38,058 nt of DNA from Nocardia sp. CY41 (GCF_009829325.1 NZ_VUOS01000040.1:1-38058); one strand, 5' to 3'; shown: positions 8,386 to 17,710, numbered from the stretch's first letter. The notes: generated by a model from the letters alone, not told the origin. Numbers and translations: made by a program.

Positions 8386-8739
8386 TCAGCGCTTCTTCTC
8401 CTCGGTCACGAAGTACTCCGGCGGCACGTCGAACACCCGCGCCAGCGCGATCACCAGATCCAAGCGCGGGATCGCGTCACCGTGGATGAGCCGGTACAGA
8501 CCCGACTGCGACACCGGCACGTCCGGGTAGGCCAGTTCCAGATGCTGCGCCAGCGAGTAGAGCGTCAGCGAGCGCGTCGATCCGTCCTCGGTCGAGACGA
8601 CGGATTCGGCGATCAGCTCCGACAACCGGCTGGAGAAGATCGCCGCCGCGGCCTGTCTGGGAGTCAGCGCGTCCCCGGCGTCCGGATGAGGGAGATCGCC
8701 GCCATCGGAATGGGTGTCCGCTACCACGGTGATAGACAT
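8386..8739 (-). CDS. EspR-like helix-turn-helix regulator
   Basis: A 117-residue protein. The N-terminus (1-30) is disordered. The remainder reads as an XRE-like helical domain: FSSRLSELIAES, then SLAQHLELAYPDVPVSQSGLYRLIHG and LDLVIALARVFDVPPEYFV. Helix order, length and the closing '..P.YF...' match M. tuberculosis EspR and other ESX-associated XRE regulators. EspR is a nucleoid-type activator of espACD. The gene follows eccE by only 16 bp and is almost certainly in the same transcript, which would allow feedback on the locus. It is the only DNA-binding protein of clear regulator type in the ESX region, and so the first candidate to bind the TTCCCA-N4-TGGGAA repeats. That link is inference. 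Confidence 0.75.
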   Translation of the reverse strand: MSITVVADTHSDGGDLPHPDAGDALTPRQAAAAIFSSRLSELIAESVVSTEDGSTRSLTLYSLAQHLELAYPDVPVSQSGLYRLIHGDAIPRLDLVIALARVFDVPPEYFVTEEKKR

Positions 8740-8755
8740 TAACCGACCGCTCCCA

Positions 8756-10477
8756 TCAGCTCACGCGACGGCCACCGGGTTGCGGAGGTGCAACCACGGG
8801 TCCTGATGCCTGCGCGGGATGCGCGGGCGGGCCGTCGACAGTATCGAAATATCGTGTTTCGCCTCTCGGCTCGATGAGGTCAACCCGCACCGTGCGCATC
8901 GGGATGCTCACGTCCACCGCGGTTGCGCTGACCTGGTTGATCGCGAGATCGACCGCACGCCTGCGCGGACCGCCGGGCTCGCTGATGGTGACCGTCGTGT
9001 GCGCCCTGGACGCACGTGGCGGCAGGTGGTCGAAGACCGCGATGGTGGCCGGGGGCTCCGCCTCCGCGTCGTGTCCGCCGGTGTGCCCGTCGCCCGGGTC
9101 GGCCAAGCGCATGGAGCGCGGGTCGCCGACCGCGGTCACCAGCTGGCGCCAGCTGTCCGGCCGCGCCGAGTGGATCTCCACGTCCGCGCCGACCACCATC
9201 GCCCGCAGGATGATCTGCTGGGCGACGGGCAGCATGGCGTGTACATCGATGGTGCGCCTGCGCGGGTTGTACCGGGCCGGGTCGAACAGCGGCAGCGCCA
9301 GGGTGTGGCGCGGCTGACCGCTGATCGCGCCGAGGATCTGGCCGTTCGGGCCGATCGCGATGGCCAGGTCGGTGACGAGTTCGTCGGGTGCGATGTCGGC
9401 GCCGGACTCGAAGCCGCGCAGGGCGCGGACGGAGGCGCCGGTGGGCAACGACGCCAGCAGGGCGGTGGACTGGTAGCCGCCCAGGAGCCGCAGATAGTCC
9501 GGCGGGTCGGTGGTGACCGCGGGGCCGATGAACCGGACGATTGCACGCGGACCCGCCATGTCGTCGGTCAGGCTCACCACGAGGGTGGTGCGGCCGCGGT
9601 TCCACGTCCAGCAGTCGTCCAGGCTCACACCGCTGAGCCGGGTCCAGTCGATCAGGAAGCTGGTCACGCACCGTCCCGGGACCGACGACTCCAGATTGCT
9701 CCAGGTTTCCCGGAGATCGGAGAGCTCGACGCCCGCGTGCAGCAGGCGCGTCGCGTCCTGCAGGGCGGCGGCGGGCAGCGCGTGCGCGGCGATGCCCCGC
9801 TCGCGCAGCCGCCCCGCGATGCGATGCGTGGCACTTGCCAGCGCTTTGGGCGCGACCACCGCGCACGGCCCGCGTTTGCTGAGCGCCGCCAGGTTGCGTT
9901 CCTGGTCGAGCCGCACCACCAACCACGTCAGCCGATCCCCGACCACCGGATGAGTGCCGATCAGCTGGTCGTACAGCATGCTGTAGCTACCGCTGGAGCG
10001 CACTCGCTGACCCGTGGTGACGATGTCGATGTCGACCGAGATGCCGAACTGGTCCAGCATCGGAAGCAGCGCGTCGACCGGGATGGTGTCCTCGGTGTAG
10101 AGGGTTCGCTCGGCGATGACGGTAGGCAGGTCCAGGTTGGGCGCGAGTTGGATCATCGCGATCAACGTGTCGCCCGCCTCGTTGACACCGCAGACGCCGG
10201 CCGCGACCTGCACATCCCGGATCCTCGCGGCCTGCGTGCGTTCGCGCGCCCGCGCGGTCCGGCCGGTGCGGTAGGCCACCCAGTCGAGCAGCCAGCGCAT
10301 GCCGGTTCGCTCGTTCACCCGGACGGTCACCGTCACGACCAGGACCGTGACCACCACCGCGCTCACCCACCACGGCGTCTTGGCCGAAAGGCCCACCAGC
10401 AGCGGGCTGCCGACGACGACGAAGGCGGCGAACGGACCACGCTCGACGCCGGCGACCCGTACGCTCGGAAAGCTCAC
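8756..10477 (-). CDS. eccE: Type VII secretion protein EccE
   Basis: A 573-residue membrane component that sits at the periphery of the ESX core complex (EccB-EccC-EccD-EccE). Two adjacent hydrophobic segments near residues 12-55 are the expected N-terminal membrane helices. The rest is a mostly cytoplasmic domain of the EccE family. The GTG at 10477 overlaps the mycP stop (GTGA), giving translational coupling. A longer open frame runs upstream but would be fully antisense-frame to mycP, so the GTG is preferred. The last ~100 residues are Pro/Gly-rich. Confidence 0.88.
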   Translation of the reverse strand: MSFPSVRVAGVERGPFAAFVVVGSPLLVGLSAKTPWWVSAVVVTVLVVTVTVRVNERTGMRWLLDWVAYRTGRTARARERTQAARIRDVQVAAGVCGVNEAGDTLIAMIQLAPNLDLPTVIAERTLYTEDTIPVDALLPMLDQFGISVDIDIVTTGQRVRSSGSYSMLYDQLIGTHPVVGDRLTWLVVRLDQERNLAALSKRGPCAVVAPKALASATHRIAGRLRERGIAAHALPAAALQDATRLLHAGVELSDLRETWSNLESSVPGRCVTSFLIDWTRLSGVSLDDCWTWNRGRTTLVVSLTDDMAGPRAIVRFIGPAVTTDPPDYLRLLGGYQSTALLASLPTGASVRALRGFESGADIAPDELVTDLAIAIGPNGQILGAISGQPRHTLALPLFDPARYNPRRRTIDVHAMLPVAQQIILRAMVVGADVEIHSARPDSWRQLVTAVGDPRSMRLADPGDGHTGGHDAEAEPPATIAVFDHLPPRASRAHTTVTISEPGGPRRRAVDLAINQVSATAVDVSIPMRTVRVDLIEPRGETRYFDTVDGPPAHPAQASGPVVAPPQPGGRRVS

Positions 10478-11832
10478 CGGCGCCTCCGCGTCCCGTAGTT
10501 GAGATGGCTTCCGGCGAGGCCGAGCAGCACGGCCGCGAGGATCACGACGGTCGCGGTGATCGCGGGTCGCAGATCCTTCGCGCGCGGCGGAGCGGGTATG
10601 GGCAGTTCCGAGGACCGGAACAAGCCCGCCGGTTGCTGCGGCGGTGTGCGGTAGCTGAGGGCGGCGAGCGGGTCGATCACGCCAGCGCCCACGAGGTTGT
10701 CGATGCCGCGGGCCGGCGCGTGCGCGCTGGCCTGCAGGCGGGAAGCGATCTCGCGCGGGGTCTCGTTGGGAAACCGTGAACGCAACAAGGCGGCCACCCC
10801 GCTGACGTAGGCCGCGGCGAAGGACGCGCCGCCGACGGGCACCAGCTTGTCCGGTTCGCCGACGCCGTTGATCAGGCCACCGCCGCCGGGTCCGAGCGAT
10901 TCGATGCCGGTCCCCGGTGCGGCCACCGAAACCCAGGGGCCGGTGAGCGAATCCGGCATGGGAGCGCCGGTCGCGGTGGTGAATCCCACCGTCAGCACGT
11001 CGGGACCGAACCAACCCGGCGTAGAGATGGTCTTCACGTCGCGCCAGTTGCGCGGGTCGCTGGGGCGCGCCGGATCAATGTCCGGATTCTGCGCGCAGTT
11101 TGCGGCGCCCCCCGCGTTGCCCGCCCCGGCCACGATGAGCGCACCACGGACGTGGACGGCATGGCCGATGGCCGCCGACAGCATGGATTGGTCGACCTGC
11201 GCGTCCACCGGTATACAGGTCGGCAGCGACACGGTGATCACTCCGGCGCCCTGATTCGCGGCGCGCGTGATCGCCCTGGCCAGCGTCCTGATCTCGACGG
11301 CGAGCCGCTGACCGGGATCGGAACTCGGCCGTTCGGGACTGAACGCGCCCGAACGCGTGCGGATGGAGATGATCCGCGCGTCCGGCGCCACCCCGGCGAA
11401 TCCGTCCGTGGCATCGGAGGCTGCGCCGATGATGCCCGCGACCAGGGTGCCGTGCGCATCACAGTCGGACAGGCCGTCGCCGCCGGCCGCGAGGTAGTCG
11501 CCGCCGCCGACCAGGTTGGGCAGACGCGACTGGGGCTGCACACCCGTGTCGATGACGGCGACGGTCACCCCGGCACCCCGGCTCAGCGCCCTGGCGCGGC
11601 GCAGATCCAGCGCCAGTTCCGGCGGCGGCGTGCGGCTCAGGTCGCTGTCGGGCAGGACACCTGCGGCCAGGCAGCCTTTCTGCTGCTTCATCGGCTCCTC
11701 GGGGCCCGGCGGGTCGTCCGCAGGCGGCGCGCCGACCACGACCTGGGGCGGTTCCAGCGCGACCGCTGGAGCGGCGGTGACTGCCAGCATCACCCCGGCT
11801 AGAACCGCCACAGCGGCACTGCCGACCTTCAT
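10474..11832 (-). CDS. mycP: Mycosin, subtilisin-like serine protease MycP
   Basis: A 452-residue membrane-anchored protease of the ESX machine. A signal peptide spans ~1-26. The catalytic triad is visible: Asp95 in VAVIDTG, His127 in DAHGTLVAG and Ser337 in GGASFAAAYVSG. The oxyanion-hole Asn239 lies in AGAGNAGG. A C-terminal membrane helix (~418-438) ends in a basic TRRRR tail that should stay cytoplasmic. In other ESX systems MycP stabilises the membrane complex and cleaves some substrates. The ATG at 11832 overlaps the eccD stop (TGATG), and the gene's own stop overlaps eccE. Confidence 0.95.
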   Translation of the reverse strand: MKVGSAAVAVLAGVMLAVTAAPAVALEPPQVVVGAPPADDPPGPEEPMKQQKGCLAAGVLPDSDLSRTPPPELALDLRRARALSRGAGVTVAVIDTGVQPQSRLPNLVGGGDYLAAGGDGLSDCDAHGTLVAGIIGAASDATDGFAGVAPDARIISIRTRSGAFSPERPSSDPGQRLAVEIRTLARAITRAANQGAGVITVSLPTCIPVDAQVDQSMLSAAIGHAVHVRGALIVAGAGNAGGAANCAQNPDIDPARPSDPRNWRDVKTISTPGWFGPDVLTVGFTTATGAPMPDSLTGPWVSVAAPGTGIESLGPGGGGLINGVGEPDKLVPVGGASFAAAYVSGVAALLRSRFPNETPREIASRLQASAHAPARGIDNLVGAGVIDPLAALSYRTPPQQPAGLFRSSELPIPAPPRAKDLRPAITATVVILAAVLLGLAGSHLNYGTRRRR

Positions 11833-13355
11833 CAGATCCCTCGCATCGCGGTGTAGACGCCCATGATCCAGAAGGCGATCACCGGAACCACCAGGATGAG
11901 CGCGTATTCCACCAGGTCGATGACCCGGCGGGTGACCGGGGAGAGCCGCTTTCCCGGCAACCGGAACGCCGCGACACAAGCCAAGCAGGCCGCCGCCGCG
12001 ACGACGAGTCCGACCACGAGGCGGGCCACCGGGGTCTCGTAGGCGCCGACCAGGCTGAAACCGACGCCGCATACGGTCACGGCAGAGCCCGCGATCAGCG
12101 CGATCGCCTGGACCCGGTCCGGATGCCAGCGCGCGCGCATCGCCAGCAGGCCGCCGATCGCGGCGGCCATGACGATCTCGCGGATGCCGCCGGGGCTGGT
12201 CGCGGCCGAGATCACCGCGGAGACCGCCAGCACCGTGGAGATCGCGGCGATCAGGCCGCGCAGGCTGGTCACCGCCAGCCGAGCGCGACTCTCGATGCCG
12301 ACTTCGTTGGCATGGCGCTGCTGTTCGCCGACCGCGGTGTGCTCGTCCCCCTCGCGCACCGTCTCCGCGTCGAAGATGTCGGTCAGCGTCGTCGGTGAGA
12401 CCTCGTTGCCGGGGTCGGGCAGATCCGGCGGACGGATGCGCGCGATCACCACCGCCAAACGTGGCGCCATGGTCAGCAGCACGATCCCGACGAACACCGC
12501 GCCACCGGCAACCTGTTCGACGGACAGATCCGCGTAGGTCAGCGGCAAGGCCGCCGCGGTCAGCGTGGCGCCGAGCACCGTCACCGCCATCAGCGTGGCG
12601 ATGCCGACGCCGCTCACGCGCATCATGGTGGCGGCGGCGACCGCCGCCACCACGGCCCCCGCCGCCAGATTGGCGGCCGCGAACGGGCCCGGCTGACCGT
12701 AGGCCGGTGGCACCAGCATCGCGCCGCCCGCGAACAACAGCGGCGTCGCCGACAACGACAACCCGAGGGTCACCATGGCCGACGCGTTGCGGCGGCGGGC
12801 CAGTGCGGCCCCCGCCCAGCACAGCCCGCCCAGCAGCAGGGCGGGCAGCCCGCACCACAGCGCCGAACCGGTCATGGTCCACGACCAAGCCAGCATCGCG
12901 GCCACCGCCGAGGCTCCGATGCCCAACGCGGTCAACCCGACGATCGAGGCGGTGTTCGCGTCGAATTCGGCGAACTCGCGCTCGTTGATCAAGGCGAGCG
13001 CGTCGGTGATGTCCTCGACCACCGGCGTGAAAACTTCCGCCGACTCGACAACCGACAGCATCAATATCGTGCCATCGGTGATGTCGTGGTCGGCCAGGCT
13101 GCGCCAGCGCGGAATCGGCAGCTCGCCCGGACGGGCCAGGCTCCACTGTCCTTGCGGCGGCGTGAAATCGACGCTCTCGTCATCGATCGCCGAGGCCAGC
13201 ACGACCAGCAGATCATCGATGAACGTCTCGATGGTGAACTTGGTCGGCACCACCACGTCGACTTGATAGGTGGAGACCATCACGGCGATGCGAGCCCGCG
13301 CGACCTCCGCCGACGGCTGCGTCCCGGCAGGCGCGGGCGCGACGGCAGTACTCAT
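11832..13355 (-). CDS. eccD: Type VII secretion integral membrane protein EccD
   Basis: A 507-residue polytopic component that forms the membrane scaffold of the ESX pore as a dimer per protomer. The N-terminal ~100 residues after a short Ala/Pro lead are the ubiquitin-like domain (RIAVMVSTYQVDVVVP...). The rest contains about 11 membrane helices. I chose ATG 13355 over GTG 13361, because the GGAGGG ribosome site sits 5 bases before the ATG but would abut the GTG. The ATG also forms the ATGA overlap with the stop of the EspI-like gene. Confidence 0.93.
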   Translation of the reverse strand: MSTAVAPAPAGTQPSAEVARARIAVMVSTYQVDVVVPTKFTIETFIDDLLVVLASAIDDESVDFTPPQGQWSLARPGELPIPRWRSLADHDITDGTILMLSVVESAEVFTPVVEDITDALALINEREFAEFDANTASIVGLTALGIGASAVAAMLAWSWTMTGSALWCGLPALLLGGLCWAGAALARRRNASAMVTLGLSLSATPLLFAGGAMLVPPAYGQPGPFAAANLAAGAVVAAVAAATMMRVSGVGIATLMAVTVLGATLTAAALPLTYADLSVEQVAGGAVFVGIVLLTMAPRLAVVIARIRPPDLPDPGNEVSPTTLTDIFDAETVREGDEHTAVGEQQRHANEVGIESRARLAVTSLRGLIAAISTVLAVSAVISAATSPGGIREIVMAAAIGGLLAMRARWHPDRVQAIALIAGSAVTVCGVGFSLVGAYETPVARLVVGLVVAAAACLACVAAFRLPGKRLSPVTRRVIDLVEYALILVVPVIAFWIMGVYTAMRGI

Positions 13356-14911
13356 CGCCACCCTCCGCGGTCACCGGAGGTGTCGGCGCCGCTGGAGAGG
13401 TACCCAGGGAATCCATCGGCCAGCCAAGCGGCCAGCTCTTCGAACGCGAGCACGGTCTCCTTCTCCAACAACCGCAGGTCGATCTCGCCGCCTTCGGCCA
13501 GATGCGCGTCATAGGGCAGGACGCAGGTGGGGCGCTGCGCGGTCTCGAACAGCTTCTCGATCGCGTCCACGTCGACGGTCGGCTTCAGCGGCTGGTGATG
13601 CACGATGCCGACGACTGACTTCGCGATCAGGTGTTGCAGGCCGTGCGAACTCAGCCAGTTCAAGGTGGCCACCGCACCGGTCACGCCGCCGACGGTGGCG
13701 GGGGTGACGACCACGACGGCGTCGCTGGTCTGCAGCACCGTCGCCGTGGCCGAATCCAGCACACCGGTCCCGCAGTCGACCACCAGCAGATTGAAGTGCT
13801 TGCGCAGCACCTCCACGGCGACGCTGTACTCGCGGCCCGACAGCGCCTCGGTGGCCTCGGTGCTCCACGGCGACGCGATCACGGCGAGGTCGGAGGAGTT
13901 GATCGAGGTGAACGACTGCACCGCGGAGAACGCGTCGAGGTTCTGCGCCTGCGCCAGATCGCGCAGGGTCAGGCCGTAGGGGTGCCTGCAGGTACGGGTG
14001 GAGAGGTCGCCGAAGTCCGGGTTGGCATCGATTGCGACCACCCGGTCCGGGCGCAGGCCCGCGAAGGTCGAGCCGAGCGCCGCCACGGTCGTGGTACGGC
14101 CGACGCCGCCCTTCACGCTGATCACCGCGATCTGATAGGTCGTGGTGAGCTGGCGCCGGATGCGCGCTTTGCGGTCCTCGGCGCGCTGTTCCGCAGGCGA
14201 AAGTCCGAGATTGAAGCCGACCTTGTTGAGCGCGCCGCGCATACCGGAGTTGGAGCGCAGCTGCGCGCGTTTCGCGGCGGAGATGTCGGCGAGCAGTTCG
14301 ATCGAGCTGAGCGCGGCAGGCAGCACCTCGATGCGCGGCGTCGGCTCGTAGGCGGAGTGGTCGACGCGCTCGGGGACCCAGGGCGTGGCCGATCCGGAAG
14401 ACCACTGCTGATTCGCGGACGTCGGTTCGCTGCGCGCGATCGCCTGAGACGGCGTAGCGGCGGCATGGTCGGCCCGGTACTGCTCGGCGGACTGCTGCTG
14501 TGCCGAATGCTGTTGCGCCGATTGCTGCGCGGCCGCGGGTGGGGCGGCCGAATAGCCCGGCGAGGGGGCGCTCGGCGGCGGCGGAGCGACATTGGTCTGC
14601 ACCGGTGGCGTGTTCGCCTGTGGTGTCGGCGCATTCGCCTGCCGAGGTGGCGGGCCCGCGGCGGCAGGAGGCGTCACCGCCTGCGGGGAGCGGGAATCGG
14701 CTTCCGCGGCGGACGCCTGCGGGTCGCGCGGTGCACCGATCGGTGGTTCGACGTGGGTGAACTTGTCGGCGTCCTGGTTCTTCTCGGCGGCGGGGCCCGG
14801 TGCGACAGCCGCGTCGGTCAGCTCGTTCGTCGGTGCGAAGTACGCGTCGTAACCGCCGCGAGCGCGCGCGGACTCGGCCTCATGACCGTTTCTGCTCGGT
14901 GCTCGGTTCAT
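13352..14911 (-). CDS. EspI-like MinD/ParA-family ATPase with long Pro/Gln-rich N-terminus
   Basis: A 519-residue protein. The N-terminal ~190 residues are low-complexity Ala/Pro/Gln with short QQSAQQ-type repeats. Residues ~255-510 form a SIMIBI P-loop ATPase: deviant Walker A KGGVGRTTT with Lys267, followed by VVAIDANPDFGDL and LLVVDCGTGV. This layout matches EspI of ESX-1 and Rv3888c of ESX-2, which lie next to eccD. EspI has been linked to down-regulation of secretion at low ATP. The ATG at 14911 has a GAGAGGA site 8 bases upstream, better than the GTG at 14935. It is 34 bp after espG and overlaps eccD. Confidence 0.85.
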   Translation of the reverse strand: MNRAPSRNGHEAESARARGGYDAYFAPTNELTDAAVAPGPAAEKNQDADKFTHVEPPIGAPRDPQASAAEADSRSPQAVTPPAAAGPPPRQANAPTPQANTPPVQTNVAPPPPSAPSPGYSAAPPAAAQQSAQQHSAQQQSAEQYRADHAAATPSQAIARSEPTSANQQWSSGSATPWVPERVDHSAYEPTPRIEVLPAALSSIELLADISAAKRAQLRSNSGMRGALNKVGFNLGLSPAEQRAEDRKARIRRQLTTTYQIAVISVKGGVGRTTTVAALGSTFAGLRPDRVVAIDANPDFGDLSTRTCRHPYGLTLRDLAQAQNLDAFSAVQSFTSINSSDLAVIASPWSTEATEALSGREYSVAVEVLRKHFNLLVVDCGTGVLDSATATVLQTSDAVVVVTPATVGGVTGAVATLNWLSSHGLQHLIAKSVVGIVHHQPLKPTVDVDAIEKLFETAQRPTCVLPYDAHLAEGGEIDLRLLEKETVLAFEELAAWLADGFPGYLSSGADTSGDRGGWR

Positions 14912-14945
14912 TTCCGTCGTCCTCTCGACAAACACGGTCCGACGT

Positions 14946-15836
14946 TCAGCTCGTTCTGCTGGTGTCGAACCAACTTCGACCGGGCAGCAGGTCGATCAGC
15001 GCCCCGATACCCGACCGCAAGGTCGCGTCATCGCCCGGCGCATATCTCGCCCACTTCCGTCCGTCCATCGCGACACTCGGCGTCACGATGAATCGCCCCG
15101 ACAGCGTATCCACCACGTTCACGCTGGATACGGACTGCTCGGAGCTGCCGTCGTGGTGCTCGATGATCACCACTTCGGCCCGTCGGACCACCTCGCCCAG
15201 CACCCGGCTCAGCACCGCGGCGGCGTGCGGTTCCGCTCCGAGTTCTACCAGGGCGCGCCGCTGTTCGTCCTGGTCATCGGGAATCTCGCCGAATTGCTCC
15301 ACCGGCGCGGCAACCGGCTCGAACTGCAGTGCCGGCGCCGGACCGAGCGCGGCCAGAACGGCGGCAGGCAAGGTGTCGAGCTGGTCGTCCTGCTGGAACA
15401 CCGACTGGATGACGACATGGTCGCCGGAGCGCACCGCGAGTACATGGGTATCACCGGCGCGCACCAGTGACATCCGCAGCATTCCTTTCCGCTCACCGTC
15501 CAAGCCGGTGTCCAGGATCCGCACCGCCATTTCCACGTCCGGCCGGTACAGGCACCGCAGCCAATGCTCGACGACCGGGTGCACGCGTCCGTCCTCGAGC
15601 ACGCCCACTTCGGTGAGCTGCTCGGCGACTACGGCATGTACCCGATCCCGATCCTCGATGCGGTAGACATTCGGCAGCAGCCCCAGTACCGACGGATAGG
15701 ACTCGATGTCGACCAGATGCTGTAACAGCAGGGCGGCATCGACATTCAGGTCGATGGCGACCGGATCGTCTTCCACACCTTCCTCGAATGCATTGATCGT
15801 CTCCTTCGACTGGATATCGACCTCGGTGCGCTTCAC
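14946..15836 (-). CDS. espG: EspG-family ESX secretion chaperone
   Basis: A 296-residue cytosolic protein. Family features include an N-terminal beta-strand region, the central LRCLYRPDVEMAVRIL segment, and a C-terminal helical/strand region ending in a short basic tail. EspG proteins bind the tip of cognate PPE proteins in PE-PPE dimers and keep them soluble until export. The GTG at 15836 overlaps the TGA of the PPE-like gene, so chaperone and presumed client are translated together. This direct coupling supports the PPE assignment of its neighbour. Confidence 0.82.
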   Translation of the reverse strand: MKRTEVDIQSKETINAFEEGVEDDPVAIDLNVDAALLLQHLVDIESYPSVLGLLPNVYRIEDRDRVHAVVAEQLTEVGVLEDGRVHPVVEHWLRCLYRPDVEMAVRILDTGLDGERKGMLRMSLVRAGDTHVLAVRSGDHVVIQSVFQQDDQLDTLPAAVLAALGPAPALQFEPVAAPVEQFGEIPDDQDEQRRALVELGAEPHAAAVLSRVLGEVVRRAEVVIIEHHDGSSEQSVSSVNVVDTLSGRFIVTPSVAMDGRKWARYAPGDDATLRSGIGALIDLLPGRSWFDTSRTS

Positions 15837-17194
15837 CGAGGACGTTCTGCGGAGGCGAGGACCGCTTCGTCTTCGTTGTCGTTTCGCTCGATAACGCCCA
15901 CCGCCGGTACCGATTCGAGCATCGGCTCGTCTCGGCTGTCCCGGTCCTCGTACTCGATTACCCCGATGACGGGAGGTTGCTCGAGTACCGGAACATCCTG
16001 CGGTTCACCCGGGACGAATACCTTCGACGACCTCTTCTCCTCGTCGCGGCGTCGTCGCATTCGCGCCCTGGGCGCGACCGCACCGCGCGGCGGGCCCTTC
16101 CGGCCCATCGGCCCGGACGCCGCTTGCTGCGGCATGGCGCCGAATGCCCGTCCGGCTCCTGGATTCCAGCTGGCGGGCATCCGGAAACCGGTCGCGGCGC
16201 CCGGCATCGATCCGAGGCCGCCGCGGGCCATATTGAGCGCGACGAGACTCCCGGCCCCACCGCTCAACGCGGCCAACGTCGGCGAGTTCTGCGACGTGCC
16301 GTACAACCACTGGTCCGTGGCTCCGTCTCCCGTGCCGTTCATTCCCGAGTCACCGGACCAGCCATTGGCATTCGGGTCCGGCGACAATTGCTCGGGATTC
16401 GTGGCGGGGTCCATCGGATTCGCCGGCTGGGTCGGATCCCCCGGCTGAGTGGGATCCGCCGGCTGGGTCGTGTCGGTGGGCTGTGTGGTGTCGGTGGGGT
16501 TCTGATCCCCGCCCGATCCGGTGTTGTCCGTTCCGTTGGTCGGCCCATCGCCCGTAGACGTCGACGATAGGTCCGTCTTGGTGAAGTCGCTCCCGGTGTA
16601 GTCGGTCGGGTTGTCGTAAGACACGTTTTGCGTCTGCGGGCCCGGCCCTGGTCCGCCGGTCACAATCGGGGGTGCCTCGAGCGGTGGCGGCAGTGCGGCG
16701 AGCGTGGGCACCAGCGCCCCGGCGTAAGCGCCCATGACGGTGAGAGCAGCCGCTCTGAGCGCGAGCAACTCGGCCTCGGCTTCGAGGAGGGCCGCCCCGC
16801 TCAACGGGCCGAAGCCGCCGAGGAGTGCGGCACCCTCCTGAGCCCGGACCTGGGCCGTCTTGGCGGCGATGACCGCCATGGCGCCCTTCGCCGCGGTGGA
16901 GATGTCAGCCGCTCGGTCCAGCAACTGGCCGGTCGCCTCAGCCACTGCCGCCTGCTCACGCAACCATAACGCGTGTTTCCGGAACGCCACCTGCGCCTGG
17001 TCGGCGGTGAGCGCTTGGAACGTCGCACTCATCTGGAGCATCGAACTGTCGGTGTTGGCCGCGGCGGCATTCAATCGCGCGGCCATCGCCGTATAAACCT
17101 TGGCGGTCGCCCGCGTCGTGGCGACCCCATCGCCGGCGAGCACCGGGGCGATGATCCCCTCCGGCCCCAGCGCGCCGAGTACCACAGCAAGCAT
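15833..17194 (-). CDS. PPE-like secreted protein
   Basis: A 453-residue protein. Residues 1-170 are helical with PPE-family spacing (AARLNAAAANTDSSM..., LREQAAVAEATGQLLDRAA..., ALRAAALTVMGAYAGALVP). The N-terminal PPE tripeptide and the WxG turn are not present; GPEG and LTADQAQ stand in those places. Residues 180-290 are disordered and include five six-residue repeats of type T/A-D-x-T-Q-P at 233-263 (encoded at 16406-16498). The C-terminus (392-453) has two copies of a P-x-L-E-x2-P-x-[IV]-G-V-I-E motif, also found in the short protein at 18648-18983. ATG 17194 is the only start after the TAG of the PE-like gene, which is in the same frame ten codons upstream. Confidence 0.7.
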   Translation of the reverse strand: MLAVVLGALGPEGIIAPVLAGDGVATTRATAKVYTAMAARLNAAAANTDSSMLQMSATFQALTADQAQVAFRKHALWLREQAAVAEATGQLLDRAADISTAAKGAMAVIAAKTAQVRAQEGAALLGGFGPLSGAALLEAEAELLALRAAALTVMGAYAGALVPTLAALPPPLEAPPIVTGGPGPGPQTQNVSYDNPTDYTGSDFTKTDLSSTSTGDGPTNGTDNTGSGGDQNPTDTTQPTDTTQPADPTQPGDPTQPANPMDPATNPEQLSPDPNANGWSGDSGMNGTGDGATDQWLYGTSQNSPTLAALSGGAGSLVALNMARGGLGSMPGAATGFRMPASWNPGAGRAFGAMPQQAASGPMGRKGPPRGAVAPRARMRRRRDEEKRSSKVFVPGEPQDVPVLEQPPVIGVIEYEDRDSRDEPMLESVPAVGVIERNDNEDEAVLASAERPR

Positions 17195-17224
17195 CTCGTC
17201 AGCTTTCGCTCGCGCTATCCGTGT

Positions 17225-17536
17225 CTAGAACGCGGCTGCTCTGCTGAGCACCTGGCCATGTCCGACGATGTCGCCGGCAGCGAAGGCGGCACCTATCTCC
17301 GGTAGAGCGACCGCACCATCGCTGCCGAGAGCGATTCCGTTCGCCGTGGTGGGGAAGAACAACGCCGCCTGCTTGGCGCACGCGAGGGGGATGAGCGCGC
17401 TCACGTCATCGAGACCCGGCGGGGCGGGGACAGCGGCGGGAGCGGCCGCGCCCAGCATCAGCATCAGATCCTCCGCGCTGACGCCCAGTTGCGAAGCGAT
17501 AACCGGGAGATGATCCCAATCGACAGCGAGATGCAT
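17225..17536 (-). CDS. PE-like protein
   Basis: A 103-residue helical protein directly before the PPE-like gene. The segment LDDVSALIPLACAKQAALFF...GIALGSDGAVALPEIGAAFAAGD matches the second half of PE domains (DEVSA...HA..YQ..SAQ...). The N-terminal Pro-Glu pair is absent, so this is a divergent member. PE proteins form a heterodimeric four-helix bundle with PPE partners and carry the export signal. The ATG at 17536 has GGAGAC upstream. It opens a long coupled operon and has the TTCCCA...TGGGGA repeat 79 bp upstream. Confidence 0.6.
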   Translation of the reverse strand: MHLAVDWDHLPVIASQLGVSAEDLMLMLGAAAPAAVPAPPGLDDVSALIPLACAKQAALFFPTTANGIALGSDGAVALPEIGAAFAAGDIVGHGQVLSRAAAF

Positions 17537-17615
17537 GGAAGTCTCCTAACGACCAGTACCCACTCTTGGCGAGTAGTACATCGACATCGAGCGGTGCAAT
17601 CAGAACGTTAAGCTA

Positions 17616-17631
17616 TTCCCAGAGATGGGGA
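17616..17631. promoter_or_regulatory. ESX-locus inverted repeat before the PE-like gene
   Basis: TTCCCAGAGATGGGGA. With flanks (TATTCCC...GGGGAT) it is identical at 17 of 19 positions to the site before eccB. Confidence 0.65.
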
Positions 17632-17710
17632 TGCACTGTGCAGCCCTCGGACTCTCGCCTGCCAACCGCCTCCTCGCCGCTCGCGGGAGATCCTTGAATT
17701 CAGGAGTGGT

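Noticed and set aside
10477..11014. Extended N-terminus for EccE
   Set aside because: The extension reads the wrong frame of mycP and is Arg/Gly-rich; EccE homology begins at the GTGA overlap.
11833..13146. Extended N-terminus for mycosin
   Set aside because: The signal peptide begins at the ATG at 11832; the upstream part is a shadow of eccD.
16406..16498. Tandem 18-bp repeats suggestive of a repeat array
   Set aside because: They encode in-frame six-residue repeats in the disordered part of the PPE-like protein; there are no spacers, so this is not CRISPR.
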